DNA of 64,000 nucleotides from Solirubrobacteraceae bacterium (GTDB lineage Bacteria > Actinomycetota > Thermoleophilia > Solirubrobacterales > Solirubrobacteraceae). The notes under the pieces were generated by a model. It was not told where the DNA came from. It searched no databases and saw only the letters and a list, made by a program, of their open reading frames with translations. The stretch spans positions 155,134-219,133 of the forward strand of contig JAPSGI010000004.1 in assembly GCA_031177685.1 (NCBI GenBank), in the 5' to 3' direction. Shown piece by piece: positions 1 through 8,199 of the stretch. Numbering within the stretch: the first letter of the stretch is position 1; each line of letters starts with the position of its first letter. A program made the translations under genes and the position numbers.

Positions 1-774
1 GCCGCTTCGGGCGCCGGACCTGCTCCGGCCGAGGCTGCTCCCGCTCCCGCCGCCGCTCCCGCCGCTCCTTCTGCCGCGGGCGCCAAGGGCGAGGTGGAGG
101 TTGTCGAGCTGTCGCGGGTTCAGCAGGTCGTGGCTCGGCGGATGGCCGAGTCGCGGGCGACGGTTCCGGACTTCACGCTGCAGGCCGACGTCGACATGGA
201 GCAGGCCTGGGCCGGGCGGGCGGCTTTGAAGGCCGCGGCGGGTGAGGGTGCGGTCGTGCCGTCGTTCAACGATCTGATCGTCAAGGCCTGTGCCGTGGCG
301 TTGCGGGAGTTCCCGCGGGCCAATGGCGCGTACCGCGATGGGCGCTTCGAGCTGTACTCGCGCGTGAACGTCGGGGTCGCCGTGGCGGTGCCGGACGGGC
401 TCGTGGTGCCGACGGTGTTCGACGCCGATCGCAAGACGCTCGGCGAGATCGCGCGCGAGTCGCGGGCGCTTTCGACCAAGGTGCGCGAGGGGACGATCAC
501 GCCGCCCGAGCTGTCGGGCGCGACGTTCACCGTGTCGAACCTCGGCATGTACGGCGTGCGCGAGTTCGTCGCGGTGATCAACCCGCCGCAGGCCGCGATC
601 CTGTCGGTCGGGGCGGTCGAGGAGCGGCCGGTCGTGCGGGACGGGGCGGTCGTGCCGGGGCGGCGCATGAGCGTGGCGCTGGCCTGCGACCACCGGATCC
701 TCTACGGGGCCGACGCCGCGCAATTCCTCGCGCGCGTGCGCGCGCTGCTCGAAGCTCCCCTCGGCCTGGCCTAG
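1..774 (+). CDS. Dihydrolipoamide acyltransferase (E2) of a 2-oxoacid dehydrogenase complex, C-terminal part
   Basis: The gene enters from the left edge in the frame of base 1, so its N-terminal lipoyl and E1/E3-binding domains lie outside the window. The visible part starts with an Ala/Pro-rich linker of about 30 residues, typical of E2 proteins, followed by the complete catalytic trimerisation domain with the characteristic TFTVSNLGMYG and INPPQAAILSVG segments. This enzyme would transfer acyl groups from lipoyl-lysine to CoA. The lipB and lipA genes downstream supply the lipoyl cofactor. The C-terminal active-site segment reads DHRILYGA: His and Gly of the HxxxDG signature are kept but the Asp is Tyr. 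Which oxoacid is used cannot be told from this part. The TAG stop interlocks with that of the convergent gene on one CTAG. Confidence 0.9.
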   Translation, partial: AASGAGPAPAEAAPAPAAAPAAPSAAGAKGEVEVVELSRVQQVVARRMAESRATVPDFTLQADVDMEQAWAGRAALKAAAGEGAVVPSFNDLIVKACAVALREFPRANGAYRDGRFELYSRVNVGVAVAVPDGLVVPTVFDADRKTLGEIARESRALSTKVREGTITPPELSGATFTVSNLGMYGVREFVAVINPPQAAILSVGAVEERPVVRDGAVVPGRRMSVALACDHRILYGADAAQFLARVRALLEAPLGLA

Positions 775-1367
775 GGCGAGTACTGCCCGTTGCGGGCGAA
801 GGACTCGTTGGGCTCGCGGTTGCGGTCGACGCGGATGCCCGGCGGATGCTGGTCGGTGTTGACGAACACGCACAGGGCGCGGCGGGGGTCCGGTCCCGGC
901 ACGCACGTCCGGTACAGGTCCGCGCCGAGGATCAGGGAGTTCGCGCGGCTGACGTTGCGCCGGTAGGCCGGCGGCGCCTCGGTGAGGATCCAGCGCCGGG
1001 CGGCCGCCGACTGCGACGAGAAGTCCGCGCGACTCTCGTCCACCGCCGGCCGGTGAACCAGCCCCGCGATCAGCACGGCCCCGAAGACGCCGAGCACGCA
1101 CACCGCCCCGGCGTAGTCGTGCGCGACGATCGGCGGCAGGTCGCGCCGGCGGCGGCGCAGCAGCCAGCCGCCCATCCGGCCCAGCACCGCCACGGCGACC
1201 AGGTTGAACACGGCCGCGAGGATCAGCGCGGGTACCAGCTCGGTGCCGTCGCCCGCGATCGGCTGGCGGTTGATCAGGATCCCGTCGGCGACGGTGAACA
1301 CGGCGAACGACGGCCACATCCAGGCGCCGCGCATCCGCCAGCGCAGCCTGCTCCAGGCGACCTCCAT
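771..1367 (-). CDS. Hypothetical three-helix membrane protein
   Basis: This 198-residue protein is of unknown function. It has hydrophobic segments at about residues 17-33, 45-66 and 84-103, an Arg-rich loop (around 68-75) between the second and third, and a soluble C-terminal tail of about 95 residues with two cysteines twelve residues apart. The ATG at 1367 was chosen because the open frame further upstream runs antisense through lipB and looks like shadow coding. It is convergent with the E2 gene and divergent from lipB, so it is probably a single-gene unit. I recognise no conserved domain. Confidence 0.6.
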   Translation of the reverse strand: MEVAWSRLRWRMRGAWMWPSFAVFTVADGILINRQPIAGDGTELVPALILAAVFNLVAVAVLGRMGGWLLRRRRRDLPPIVAHDYAGAVCVLGVFGAVLIAGLVHRPAVDESRADFSSQSAAARRWILTEAPPAYRRNVSRANSLILGADLYRTCVPGPDPRRALCVFVNTDQHPPGIRVDRNREPNESFARNGQYSP

Positions 1368-1403
1368 GCGGGGAGGGTAGGGGCCCGGAGTATCGTCCTG
1401 GGG

Positions 1404-2099
1404 GTGACGGAGCTGCTGGTGTGCGAGCTGGGGGTGGTCGAGTACCGCGAGGCCCTGGGCCTTCAGCAGCGCGTGCGCGCGCGCCGGCAGGCGGACGAGC
1501 TTCCCGACGTCCTGCTGCTGCTCGAGCACCCGCCGGTCTACACGCGCGGGCGCCGCACGGGCCCCGGCGAGCTGCCGATGGGCGAGGACTGGTACCGCGC
1601 CCAGGGCATCGACGTGGTCGACACCGACCGCGGCGGGCGCGTCACCTACCACGGGCCCGGCCAGCTGGTCGGCTACCCGATCGTGCGCGTCGACGACGTG
1701 CTCGCCTACGTGCGACGGCTGGAGACCGCCATCGTCGCCGCGCTGGCCGAGTGCGGCGTGACCGCGCACACCCGCACCGCCGAGGGAGCGGACTTCACCG
1801 GCGTGTGGGTGCAGGACCGCAAGATCGCGTCAATCGGCGTCCACGTGTCGGGCGGTGTGACCACGCACGGGTTCGCGGTCAACGTGCGCAACGACCTGCA
1901 GCCGTTCGAGTGGGTCGTTCCGTGCGGGCTGGAGGGCGTGCGGATGACCTCGCTGATCGAGGAGCGCCGCGACCCCGGCCCCGGCGCCATCCACGAGTTC
2001 CGCACGATCATGACCCAGTGCTTCGCGGCGGCCTTCGACCGCGCCGGGCGCGCGGTCGCGCCCGCTGAGCTGGAGGGCGCGGGGGTACCCTCTTCCTGA
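1404..2099 (+). CDS. lipB: Octanoyl-[acyl-carrier-protein]:protein N-octanoyltransferase LipB
   Basis: LipB moves octanoate from ACP to the lipoyl domains of 2-oxoacid dehydrogenases, the first step of lipoate synthesis. The 231-residue protein has the family signature RGGRVTYHGPGQLVGYP at about residues 76-92, the catalytic lysine in KIASIGVHV (Lys140) and the thioimidate-forming cysteine in VPCGL (Cys174). Their 34-residue spacing matches well-studied LipB enzymes. The GTG at 1404 gives the usual N-terminus (about 25 residues before LLLLEHPPVYT); the much longer frame upstream is shadow. Its TGA overlaps the lipA ATG (TGATG), indicating a coupled lipBA operon next to a lipoate-dependent E2 gene. 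Confidence 0.96.
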   Translation: MTELLVCELGVVEYREALGLQQRVRARRQADELPDVLLLLEHPPVYTRGRRTGPGELPMGEDWYRAQGIDVVDTDRGGRVTYHGPGQLVGYPIVRVDDVLAYVRRLETAIVAALAECGVTAHTRTAEGADFTGVWVQDRKIASIGVHVSGGVTTHGFAVNVRNDLQPFEWVVPCGLEGVRMTSLIEERRDPGPGAIHEFRTIMTQCFAAAFDRAGRAVAPAELEGAGVPSS

Positions 2100-3061
2100 T
2101 GGCTACGCGATCGCGCTCCAACCCCGGCGGCATGGACGTCCTGAAGGTCCTCGGGTCGGACGTCCGCCCCTTCCGCGAGCGCAAGCCGCCGTGGCTGAAG
2201 GTGCCCGCCCCCGGCGGCGCGCGCTACCGCGAGCTGCAGGCGCGCATCGAGGACGAGGGGCTGCACACCGTCTGCCAGGAGGCCGCCTGCCCCAACATCG
2301 GCGAGTGCTGGGAGCGGGGCACCGCCACCTTCATGATCCTGGGCGACACGTGCACGCGGCGCTGCGGGTTCTGCAACGTCAAGACGGGCAAGCCGACGTT
2401 CCACGACCCGCTGGAGCCCGCCCGCGTGGCGCGGCAGGTGGCGCGGATGGGATTGCGCCACGCCGTGATCACCAGCGTCGATCGCGACGATCTCCCGGAC
2501 TACGGCGCCAGCGCGTTCGTGGGCGTCATCCGACAGATCCGCCGCCAGGCCCCGGGCTGCCAGGTCGAGGTCCTGACGCCGGACTTCCGCGGAGTCGAGA
2601 TGCCCCTGGCCAAGGTGATCGCCGAGCGCCCGGACGTCTTCAACCACAACGTCGAGGTCGTCCCGCGCCTGTATCCCGTCGCGCGCCGCGGGTCGGAGTT
2701 CCTGCGCTCGTGCCGGGTGCTGCGCAACGCGCGCGAGATGGGCGAGGGCGAGGTCGTGACGAAGTCCGGGCTCATGGTCGGGCTGGGCGAGACGCACGAG
2801 GAGATGGTCGAGACGTTCGGCATCCTGCGCGAGCACGGCGTCCAGGTGATCACGGTCGGGCAGTACCTGCGGCCCACCGAGCGCCATCTGCCGGTCGTGC
2901 GCTACTGGCACCCCGACGAGTTCGAGGCGCTCCGGCAGGCCGCGCTGGACCTCGGCTTCGACAACGTGGCGGCGGGACCGCTCGTGCGCTCCAGCTACCA
3001 CGCGGACGAGCACGTCCCCCAGGCGCGCCCGGGCGTCGGGCCGGTGGCCGCCGCGACGTGA
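2099..3061 (+). CDS. lipA: Lipoyl synthase LipA (radical SAM)
   Basis: LipA inserts two sulfur atoms into protein-bound octanoyl groups using S-adenosylmethionine and two 4Fe-4S clusters. The 320-residue protein shows the auxiliary cluster motif C-x4-C-x5-C at Cys59, Cys64 and Cys70, and the radical-SAM C-x3-C-x2-C motif at Cys85, Cys89 and Cys92 (TCTRRCGFC). The C-terminal RSSYHADEH segment carries the serine that ligates the auxiliary cluster. The start overlaps the lipB stop. Its own stop overlaps the GTG of the next gene as GTGA, so three genes appear to be translated as a chain. Confidence 0.97.
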   Translation: MATRSRSNPGGMDVLKVLGSDVRPFRERKPPWLKVPAPGGARYRELQARIEDEGLHTVCQEAACPNIGECWERGTATFMILGDTCTRRCGFCNVKTGKPTFHDPLEPARVARQVARMGLRHAVITSVDRDDLPDYGASAFVGVIRQIRRQAPGCQVEVLTPDFRGVEMPLAKVIAERPDVFNHNVEVVPRLYPVARRGSEFLRSCRVLRNAREMGEGEVVTKSGLMVGLGETHEEMVETFGILREHGVQVITVGQYLRPTERHLPVVRYWHPDEFEALRQAALDLGFDNVAAGPLVRSSYHADEHVPQARPGVGPVAAAT

Positions 3062-4428
3062 GGCGCTGGGCGCCCGCGGCGGCGCTGGCTGTCGCGGCGG
3101 CCGGGATCTTCGCGCCCCCGGCGCCCGCGGCGACCGCCGTCGTGGTCGGCGTCCAGGAGTCGGCCGCGGCTCCCTCGCGCGGCGTCGTGCGCTACCGCGC
3201 CGCTCCCGGGGAGGCCAACCGCCTGACCGTGTTGCCCGTGGCCGGCCAGCCGCATGCCGTGGAGCTGCGCGAGGCGACGGTCCCGATCGCACCCGGCCCG
3301 GGCTGCACGGCGCTGGAACCCGTGGCCGTGCGCTGCGACGGCCGGGCGGCCACGTCCGCGTTCGGGCGCCCCTCCACCGGACTGCAGGGCGTGGTCGCGC
3401 AGCTGGGCGACGGCGACGACGAGGCGGCGAGCCGGTTCGAAGAGCCCGCTCCCGGACTCGACCTGGCGGGCGACGACGGGGCCGACCGGCTGGTCGGAGG
3501 CGGCGCGGGCGAGGTCCTGCGCGGCGGCGCGGGCGACGACGTGCTGCGCGCGGGCGCCGGCGGCGACGTCGCGGCCGGCGGGCCGGGTCGCGATCGCGTC
3601 GCCACGGGCGCGGGCGACGACGTGGTGGAGGAGGACGACGAGGGCGCGCGCCCTGGCCGCGACGCGATCGACGGCGGACCCGGGACCGACAAGCTCGAGT
3701 ACCGCACGCGCCGGCGTGGCGTGACCGTCGACCTGGCGCGCCGCCGCGGCGCCGACGGCGACGCGCTCCGGGACATGGAGAGCGCCGGCGGCGGCCGCGG
3801 CGACGACGTGCTGCGCGGCTCGTCCGCGGCCAACGAGCTGCGCGGCGGGGACGGCGACGACCGCGTCCAGGGACGCGGCGGGCGCGACACCCTCTTCGGC
3901 GACCCGGGCCGCGACGCCCTCTCGGGCGGCGGCGGGCGCGACGACCTGAACCTCGCGGACGGCGTGCGCGACGGCCCGGAGGCCGAGGGCGACCGCGCGC
4001 GCTGCGGCACCGGGAGCGACGTCGTGCGCGGCGTGTTTGCGGCCGACCGCCTGGCCGCCGACTGCGAGCGCGCGCTCGTGGAGGGAGAGACGCCCGACTT
4101 CTTCTCCGTGCTCGTGTCCCAGCCGCTGCGCGCCCGGCGCAGCGGGACGGTCGCGATCCGGCTGGCCGACGCGGGCGGGGACGCGCCCTTCCGCGGGCGC
4201 GTGGCGCTGCGCTTCAACGGCCTGCTGCTGGGCCACCCCAGCCGGGTCGTGGCGCTGCGCCGCGACGGACGCGCCACGGCACGCGTCCGGCTCGTGTCGG
4301 CCGCCCTGGCGCGCCTGCGCGAGTCGCGCCGCCTCACCGTGCAGGTCGTGGTCGGGGACGCGTCCTTCACCACGACGCTGCGCGCCCCGCTGGCGGGGCG
4401 CGGCATCGGCGGCGGGACGCCGGCCTAG
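3058..4428 (+). CDS. Secreted calcium-binding repeat (hemolysin-type, GGxGxD) protein
   Basis: The 456-residue protein begins with a clear signal peptide (RRW, then an Ala-rich hydrophobic stretch ending at APAAT near residue 25). Its middle, roughly residues 130-320, has many GG-x-G-x-D-x-hydrophobic nonapeptides such as GGAGDDVLRAG and GGDGDDRVQG, the parallel beta-roll calcium-binding units of RTX-like proteins. The last 110 residues form a beta-rich domain without repeats. Repeat proteins of this kind are common in Solirubrobacterales, but their role is unknown. The GTG at 3058 overlaps the lipA stop as GTGA, an unexpected coupling of a secreted protein to lipoate synthesis. The stop interlocks with the convergent thioredoxin-like gene on a CTAG. 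Confidence 0.85.
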   Translation: MRRWAPAAALAVAAAGIFAPPAPAATAVVVGVQESAAAPSRGVVRYRAAPGEANRLTVLPVAGQPHAVELREATVPIAPGPGCTALEPVAVRCDGRAATSAFGRPSTGLQGVVAQLGDGDDEAASRFEEPAPGLDLAGDDGADRLVGGGAGEVLRGGAGDDVLRAGAGGDVAAGGPGRDRVATGAGDDVVEEDDEGARPGRDAIDGGPGTDKLEYRTRRRGVTVDLARRRGADGDALRDMESAGGGRGDDVLRGSSAANELRGGDGDDRVQGRGGRDTLFGDPGRDALSGGGGRDDLNLADGVRDGPEAEGDRARCGTGSDVVRGVFAADRLAADCERALVEGETPDFFSVLVSQPLRARRSGTVAIRLADAGGDAPFRGRVALRFNGLLLGHPSRVVALRRDGRATARVRLVSAALARLRESRRLTVQVVVGDASFTTTLRAPLAGRGIGGGTPA

Positions 4429-4814
4429 GCGGCCACGAGCGCGGACACGTGAGCGACGTCGCCGGCCTCGGGCGCGGAGTCGTAGGCGGCGGCGACCTCG
4501 CCGGAGTCGCGGCGGACGGCCAGCACGAGCGGCGTCTGGCGCACGCGGTAGCGGCGGGCGAGGTCCGGGCGCTCCTTGACGTCGATGCGCAGGTAGGGCG
4601 TGTCCGCCGCGTCCAGCGCCTCCACCCAGGCCCCGCACGCCAGGCAGTAGGGGCTCGTGAAGATCACCGCGGCGTTGCCGGGCACGCGCTCGAGGCCGAA
4701 GTCCTCGAGGTCGACGCGATCCGGCGCGTCCTGCGTCTCGCGCAGCCAGCGCGACGCCCCCCACGCCGCGAAGACGATCGCGACCACGATCCCCGCGAGC
4801 AGCCAGCGGTCCAT
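4425..4814 (-). CDS. Membrane-anchored thioredoxin-like protein
   Basis: This 129-residue protein has one N-terminal transmembrane segment (residues 4-20, WLLAGIVVAIVFAAWGA) followed by a small thioredoxin fold. The redox motif is CLAC within FTSPYCLACGAW (about residues 54-65), and the cis-proline loop is RQTPLVLAV. It probably acts as an extracytoplasmic or membrane-proximal thiol oxidoreductase. It lies one base downstream of the DUF4395 gene on the same strand, and thioredoxin-like proteins are frequent neighbours of DUF4395, so the two likely work together. Confidence 0.75.
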   Translation of the reverse strand: MDRWLLAGIVVAIVFAAWGASRWLRETQDAPDRVDLEDFGLERVPGNAAVIFTSPYCLACGAWVEALDAADTPYLRIDVKERPDLARRYRVRQTPLVLAVRRDSGEVAAAYDSAPEAGDVAHVSALVAA

Positions 4815-4815
4815 C

Positions 4816-5280
4816 TCAGGCGGGGTAGCGGTTCACGGTCACGCCGCGCGCGCGCGCGAGCCACAGGTATGCCTCGCAGCCCATGCACAGCCCCGTGGTC
4901 GCCGCCAGCAGCGCGAGCCCGGCCACCACGAGCGTCAGCGCCCACCCGACCGTCGCCGCGCCCAGCAGGAAGGCGGCGGTCGCGGCGCCCAGGAACAGCG
5001 CCCCCACCATGTTGGCGAAGCGCGGCGGGCGCGCGTCCTCCAGCCGGCCCTCGCCGAAGCGTGGCTGCACCAGCTCGAAGTACGCGAGGCACGGCAGGCA
5101 CCAGCGCCGCCCGATCGTCAGGCCGATCGCGAGCTGCGCGGCGAGCACGCCGGGGAGCCATTCCAGCTCGAACACGAAGGCGAGCAGGGCGAGCGTCCCG
5201 ATGACCGCCTGGTTGAAGCGGGGCGCGCGCGAATCGATGACGTCGAGGTCGCGGTAGGGATCGGCGGTACGGCCTCCCAT
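4816..5280 (-). CDS. DUF4395 family membrane protein
   Basis: The 154-residue protein has about four hydrophobic segments (near residues 26-55, 90-108 and 112-130) and two conserved cysteine pairs, WCLPCLAYFELV and GLCMGCEAYLW, the hallmark of DUF4395. The paired CxxC motifs suggest a membrane thiol-disulfide relay, consistent with the thioredoxin-like gene directly downstream; this is an inference. The ATG at 5280 is preferred; a TTG at 5298 would add six residues and overlap the divergent rhomboid gene. Confidence 0.78.
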   Translation of the reverse strand: MGGRTADPYRDLDVIDSRAPRFNQAVIGTLALLAFVFELEWLPGVLAAQLAIGLTIGRRWCLPCLAYFELVQPRFGEGRLEDARPPRFANMVGALFLGAATAAFLLGAATVGWALTLVVAGLALLAATTGLCMGCEAYLWLARARGVTVNRYPA

Positions 5281-5291
5281 GTCGATCCAGT

Positions 5292-6053
5292 ATGCCAAGC
5301 TGGCCCCGCCGCCCGGCCGTGTTCCCGATCAAGGACAACATCCCCACCGACCGCTTCCCGGCGGTCACCCTCGTGCTGATCGCGATCAACGTGATCGTGT
5401 TCCTCTTCTGGCAGCAGCCCAGCGGGTTCAGCGGCGTCGACGACGTCAAGGTCGTCGAGTACGGCGCGATCCCCTTCGAGCTCACGCACCCGGGGGAGCA
5501 CTGCGAGATCGCCGGCTCCTCGCTGAGCTGCGGCGAAAGGACGACCGGCGACGCGCCGACGCCGCTCACGGTCCTCACCTCGATGTTCATGCACGGCGGC
5601 TTCCTGCACCTGGGCGGCAACATGCTGTTCCTGTGGATCTTCGGCAACAACGTCGAGGACTCCATGGGCGCGGTGAAGTACGTCGTCTTCTACCTCGTGG
5701 GCGGAGCGGCCGCGCTGGGGGGCCAGGTCGCGTTCGACCCGGACGCGCAGGTGCCGACGATCGGGGCGTCCGGGGCGGTGGCCGCGGTGCTCGGGGGCTA
5801 CATCCTGCTGCACCCACGCGCGCGCGTCCTTACGCTGATCTTCATCGTCTTCTTCGTGACGATCATCGAGATACCGGCGGTGATCATGCTCGGGCTGTGG
5901 TTCCTCGAGCAGGCGTTCTTCGCGGCCGCCGAGCTGAGCGACCCGCTGGGCGGCGGCGGGGGCATCGCCTACTGGGCGCACATCGGCGGCTTCGTCTTCG
6001 GGCTGGCCGCCATCAAGCTGTTCGCTCGGCGCCGGCGGGAGCCGGCGCTCTGA
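5292..6053 (+). CDS. Rhomboid family intramembrane serine protease
   Basis: A 253-residue polytopic membrane protein with the rhomboid catalytic dyad: Ser160 in GASGAVAAVLGGY and His230 in AHIGGFVFG. The conserved HLGGNMLFLWIFGNNVED segment of transmembrane helix 2 is also present, with its upstream histidines (FMHGGFLH) before helix 2. The large L1 loop (about residues 45-95) carries two cysteines that could form a disulfide. Substrate unknown. Family members usually begin near FPIKDNIPTDRFP, so the GTG at 5319 is a good alternative start and would leave a 38-bp divergent promoter gap. The stop overlaps the next ATG. Confidence 0.9.
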   Translation: MPSWPRRPAVFPIKDNIPTDRFPAVTLVLIAINVIVFLFWQQPSGFSGVDDVKVVEYGAIPFELTHPGEHCEIAGSSLSCGERTTGDAPTPLTVLTSMFMHGGFLHLGGNMLFLWIFGNNVEDSMGAVKYVVFYLVGGAAALGGQVAFDPDAQVPTIGASGAVAAVLGGYILLHPRARVLTLIFIVFFVTIIEIPAVIMLGLWFLEQAFFAAAELSDPLGGGGGIAYWAHIGGFVFGLAAIKLFARRRREPAL

Positions 6054-6229
6054 TGCAGGCGCGCGACGTCATCCTCGGGGTCGTCCTGGTCTTCATCGTC
6101 GGGCTGGGCGGACTGACGATCGAGGTGGCGATCGACGAGGGCGTGGACGTCCTCACCGTCCTCTCGCTGCTGGTGCTGGCCCTGTTCGGCTTTGGCATCG
6201 TCGGCGCGCTGCGCCATCCTCCGCAGTGA
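6053..6229 (+). CDS. Small two-helix membrane protein
   Basis: A 58-residue protein made almost entirely of two hydrophobic helices (about residues 5-22 and 32-52) joined by an acidic turn (EVAIDEGVD). The ATG overlaps the rhomboid stop (TGATG), and the next gene starts one base after its own stop, so it is embedded in a tight operon. I do not recognise a family. Its position suggests an accessory role for the rhomboid or carboxypeptidase. Confidence 0.6.
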   Translation: MQARDVILGVVLVFIVGLGGLTIEVAIDEGVDVLTVLSLLVLALFGFGIVGALRHPPQ

Positions 6230-6230
6230 G

Positions 6231-7211
6231 GTGACGGTCCGCTACACCGCGTTCGTGCTCGCCGTGCTGATCGCGTGCGGCGCCGTGTTCGCGCGGGCCT
6301 ACGACGTCGGGGGCGGAGAAGGCGTGGACGGCACGCCGGCCGCGCAGGCGGGGTCGCAGCGGCCGGCCCCCTACGCCACCGCCCGCTCGCGCGTGCGCCT
6401 GCACCCGCGCTTCAAGCGCGCACCGCGCGCCGCGCTGCTGTGGGACGTGCGCAGCGGCCGCGTGCTGTGGAGCCGGCGCCCGTACGCGCGCCGGCCGGTG
6501 GCCAGCCTGGCGAAGATGATGACCGCGCTGGTGGTGGACGAGCGCGCGCGCTGGTCGGAGCGCGTACGGATCGGCCGGCGCGCCAAGGCGGCCCCGGGCT
6601 CCGCCGTCGGGCTGCTGCCGCCGGGGCGGCGCGTCCGCCTGCGCACGCTGATGTACGGGCTGATGCTGCCCTCGGGCAACGACGCGGCGGTCGCGCTGGC
6701 CGAGCACGTGGGCGGGAGCGTCCCGCGCTTCGTCGCCGCGATGAACGCCCGGGCGCGCGCATTCGGGCTGCGCTGCACGTCGTTCTCGTCGCCCGACGGC
6801 TACGAGGACCGCGGCAACGAGTCCTGCCCCCGCGATCTGGCCGTGGTGGCGCGCGAGCTCCTGCGCCGCCCGCGGCTGGCCCGCGTGGCGCGCAGCCGCT
6901 ACGCGTCGTTCCGGGGACTGCTGCCGCACACCGACAAGGTGCGCGGCAAGACGATCACGGTCTGGAAGCCCGGGCGCCTGCACATGGGCAGCCACAACCC
7001 GCTGCTGCGCGCCGGCTACCGCGGGACCACCGGCGTCAAGACCGGCTACACCGACGCGGCGGGCCGCTGCTTCGTGGGGACGGCGCGGCGCGGGCGCCGC
7101 CACCTGGGGATCGTGCTGCTCGGCTCGCCCGACCCCGGCGGGCAGGCCCAGCGGCTCCTCGACCGCGGCTTCCGCGCCCTGCGTGACGCGCCGCACACCC
7201 CGCGCGCGTGA
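6231..7211 (+). CDS. D-alanyl-D-alanine carboxypeptidase (penicillin-binding protein 5 family, peptidase S11)
   Basis: This 326-residue exported enzyme trims the terminal D-Ala of peptidoglycan stem peptides. It has an N-terminal signal or anchor (residues 6-22) and all three active-site motifs: SLAK (Ser92 nucleophile, Lys95), SGN (148-150) and KTG (270-272). There is no long C-terminal amphipathic anchor, so it is shorter than E. coli PBP5. The GTG at 6231, just after the preceding stop, places the signal sequence at the true N-terminus; the ATG at 6192 would overlap the upstream gene by 38 bases. Confidence 0.9.
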   Translation: MTVRYTAFVLAVLIACGAVFARAYDVGGGEGVDGTPAAQAGSQRPAPYATARSRVRLHPRFKRAPRAALLWDVRSGRVLWSRRPYARRPVASLAKMMTALVVDERARWSERVRIGRRAKAAPGSAVGLLPPGRRVRLRTLMYGLMLPSGNDAAVALAEHVGGSVPRFVAAMNARARAFGLRCTSFSSPDGYEDRGNESCPRDLAVVARELLRRPRLARVARSRYASFRGLLPHTDKVRGKTITVWKPGRLHMGSHNPLLRAGYRGTTGVKTGYTDAAGRCFVGTARRGRRHLGIVLLGSPDPGGQAQRLLDRGFRALRDAPHTPRA

Positions 7212-7252
7212 CCGGGCGCGCGCGGTGGGGTAACTGAACGGCGGCGGACACC

Positions 7253-7259
7253 TAAAGGA
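7253..7259 (+). promoter_or_regulatory. Strong Shine-Dalgarno site for the alpha/beta hydrolase gene
   Basis: The sequence TAAAGGAG ends seven bases before the ATG at 7267 and matches the anti-Shine-Dalgarno consensus, fixing the start. Such a strong site is unusual in this window, where most internal genes rely on stop/start overlap. Confidence 0.7.
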
Positions 7260-7266
7260 GCGAGAG

Positions 7267-8187
7267 ATGCAAGAGCGGCGGATCACCCTGCACGGCCACG
7301 AGGTGACGTACCGGACCGCCGGCGACGGCGAGCAGGTCCTCGTCCTGATCCACGGGATCACCGGCAGTTCGCAGACGTGGGCCGACGCCCTGCCGGCCCT
7401 GGCCGAGCACTACACGGTCGTCGCCCCCGACCTGCTCGGGCACGGTCAGTCGGCCAAGCCGGTGGGCGACTACTCGCTGGGCGCCTACGCCTCGGGGATC
7501 CGCGACCTGCTGGGCGCGCTGGGCCACGAGCGGGCCACCGTTGTCGGCCACTCGCTGGGCGGCGGGGTGGCCATGCAGTTCGCCTACCAGTTCCCCGAGC
7601 GCTGCGACCGGCTGGTGCTCGTGTCCAGCGGCGGCCTGGGCCGCGAGGTGCACCTCCTTCTGCGCGCCGCGACGCTCCCCGGCGCCGAGTTCGTGCTGCC
7701 GGTCATCACGGCGGCGTACGTGGCCTCGGTGGGCGACGCGGTGGGCGGCTTGCTGAGCCGCGTGGGACTGCGCGGCGCGCCGGACCTGGAGGAGATGTGG
7801 CGCGGGTTCGCGTCGCTGTCCGACGTGGAGGCCCGCGCCGCCTTCGTCCACACGCTGCGCACGATCGTCGAGCCCTCCGGCCAGCGCGTGAGCGCGCTGG
7901 ACCGGCTCTATCTGGCCGCCGAGATGCCCATGCTGCTGATCTGGGGCGCGCGCGATCCGATCATCCCGGTGTCGCACGGTGAGGCGGCGGCCGCCGCCGC
8001 GCCGGGGAGCCGGCTCGTCGTCTTCCCGGGAGTGCGTCACTTCCCGCACCGCGAGAAGCCCGCGCGCTTCCTCGAGGAGGTCATCGGCTTCATGGAGTCC
8101 ACCGCGCCCGCCGACGTGCAGGAGGAGCGCTGGCGCGCATTGCTGCGCTTCGGCGCGGCCGGCTCCGCGCCCCAGCCGGCGCGGTAG
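7267..8187 (+). CDS. Alpha/beta fold hydrolase
   Basis: A 306-residue serine hydrolase with a complete triad: nucleophile Ser96 in VVGHSLGGG, Asp230 in WGARDPIIP and His258 in GVRHFPHREKP. The oxyanion region is LIHGITGSS (HG at about 29-30). The substrate cannot be told, but it sits directly upstream of two acyl-CoA dehydrogenase genes, which suggests ester or lipid catabolism. A strong Shine-Dalgarno site precedes the ATG. Confidence 0.85.
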   Translation: MQERRITLHGHEVTYRTAGDGEQVLVLIHGITGSSQTWADALPALAEHYTVVAPDLLGHGQSAKPVGDYSLGAYASGIRDLLGALGHERATVVGHSLGGGVAMQFAYQFPERCDRLVLVSSGGLGREVHLLLRAATLPGAEFVLPVITAAYVASVGDAVGGLLSRVGLRGAPDLEEMWRGFASLSDVEARAAFVHTLRTIVEPSGQRVSALDRLYLAAEMPMLLIWGARDPIIPVSHGEAAAAAAPGSRLVVFPGVRHFPHREKPARFLEEVIGFMESTAPADVQEERWRALLRFGAAGSAPQPAR

Positions 8188-8199
8188 GCTTCGGCCGGT

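Noticed and set aside
3400..4000. Tandem repeat DNA in the calcium-binding protein gene as a mobile or satellite element
   Set aside because: The repetition follows the GGxGxD protein units, with varied codons, so it is coding repeat structure only.
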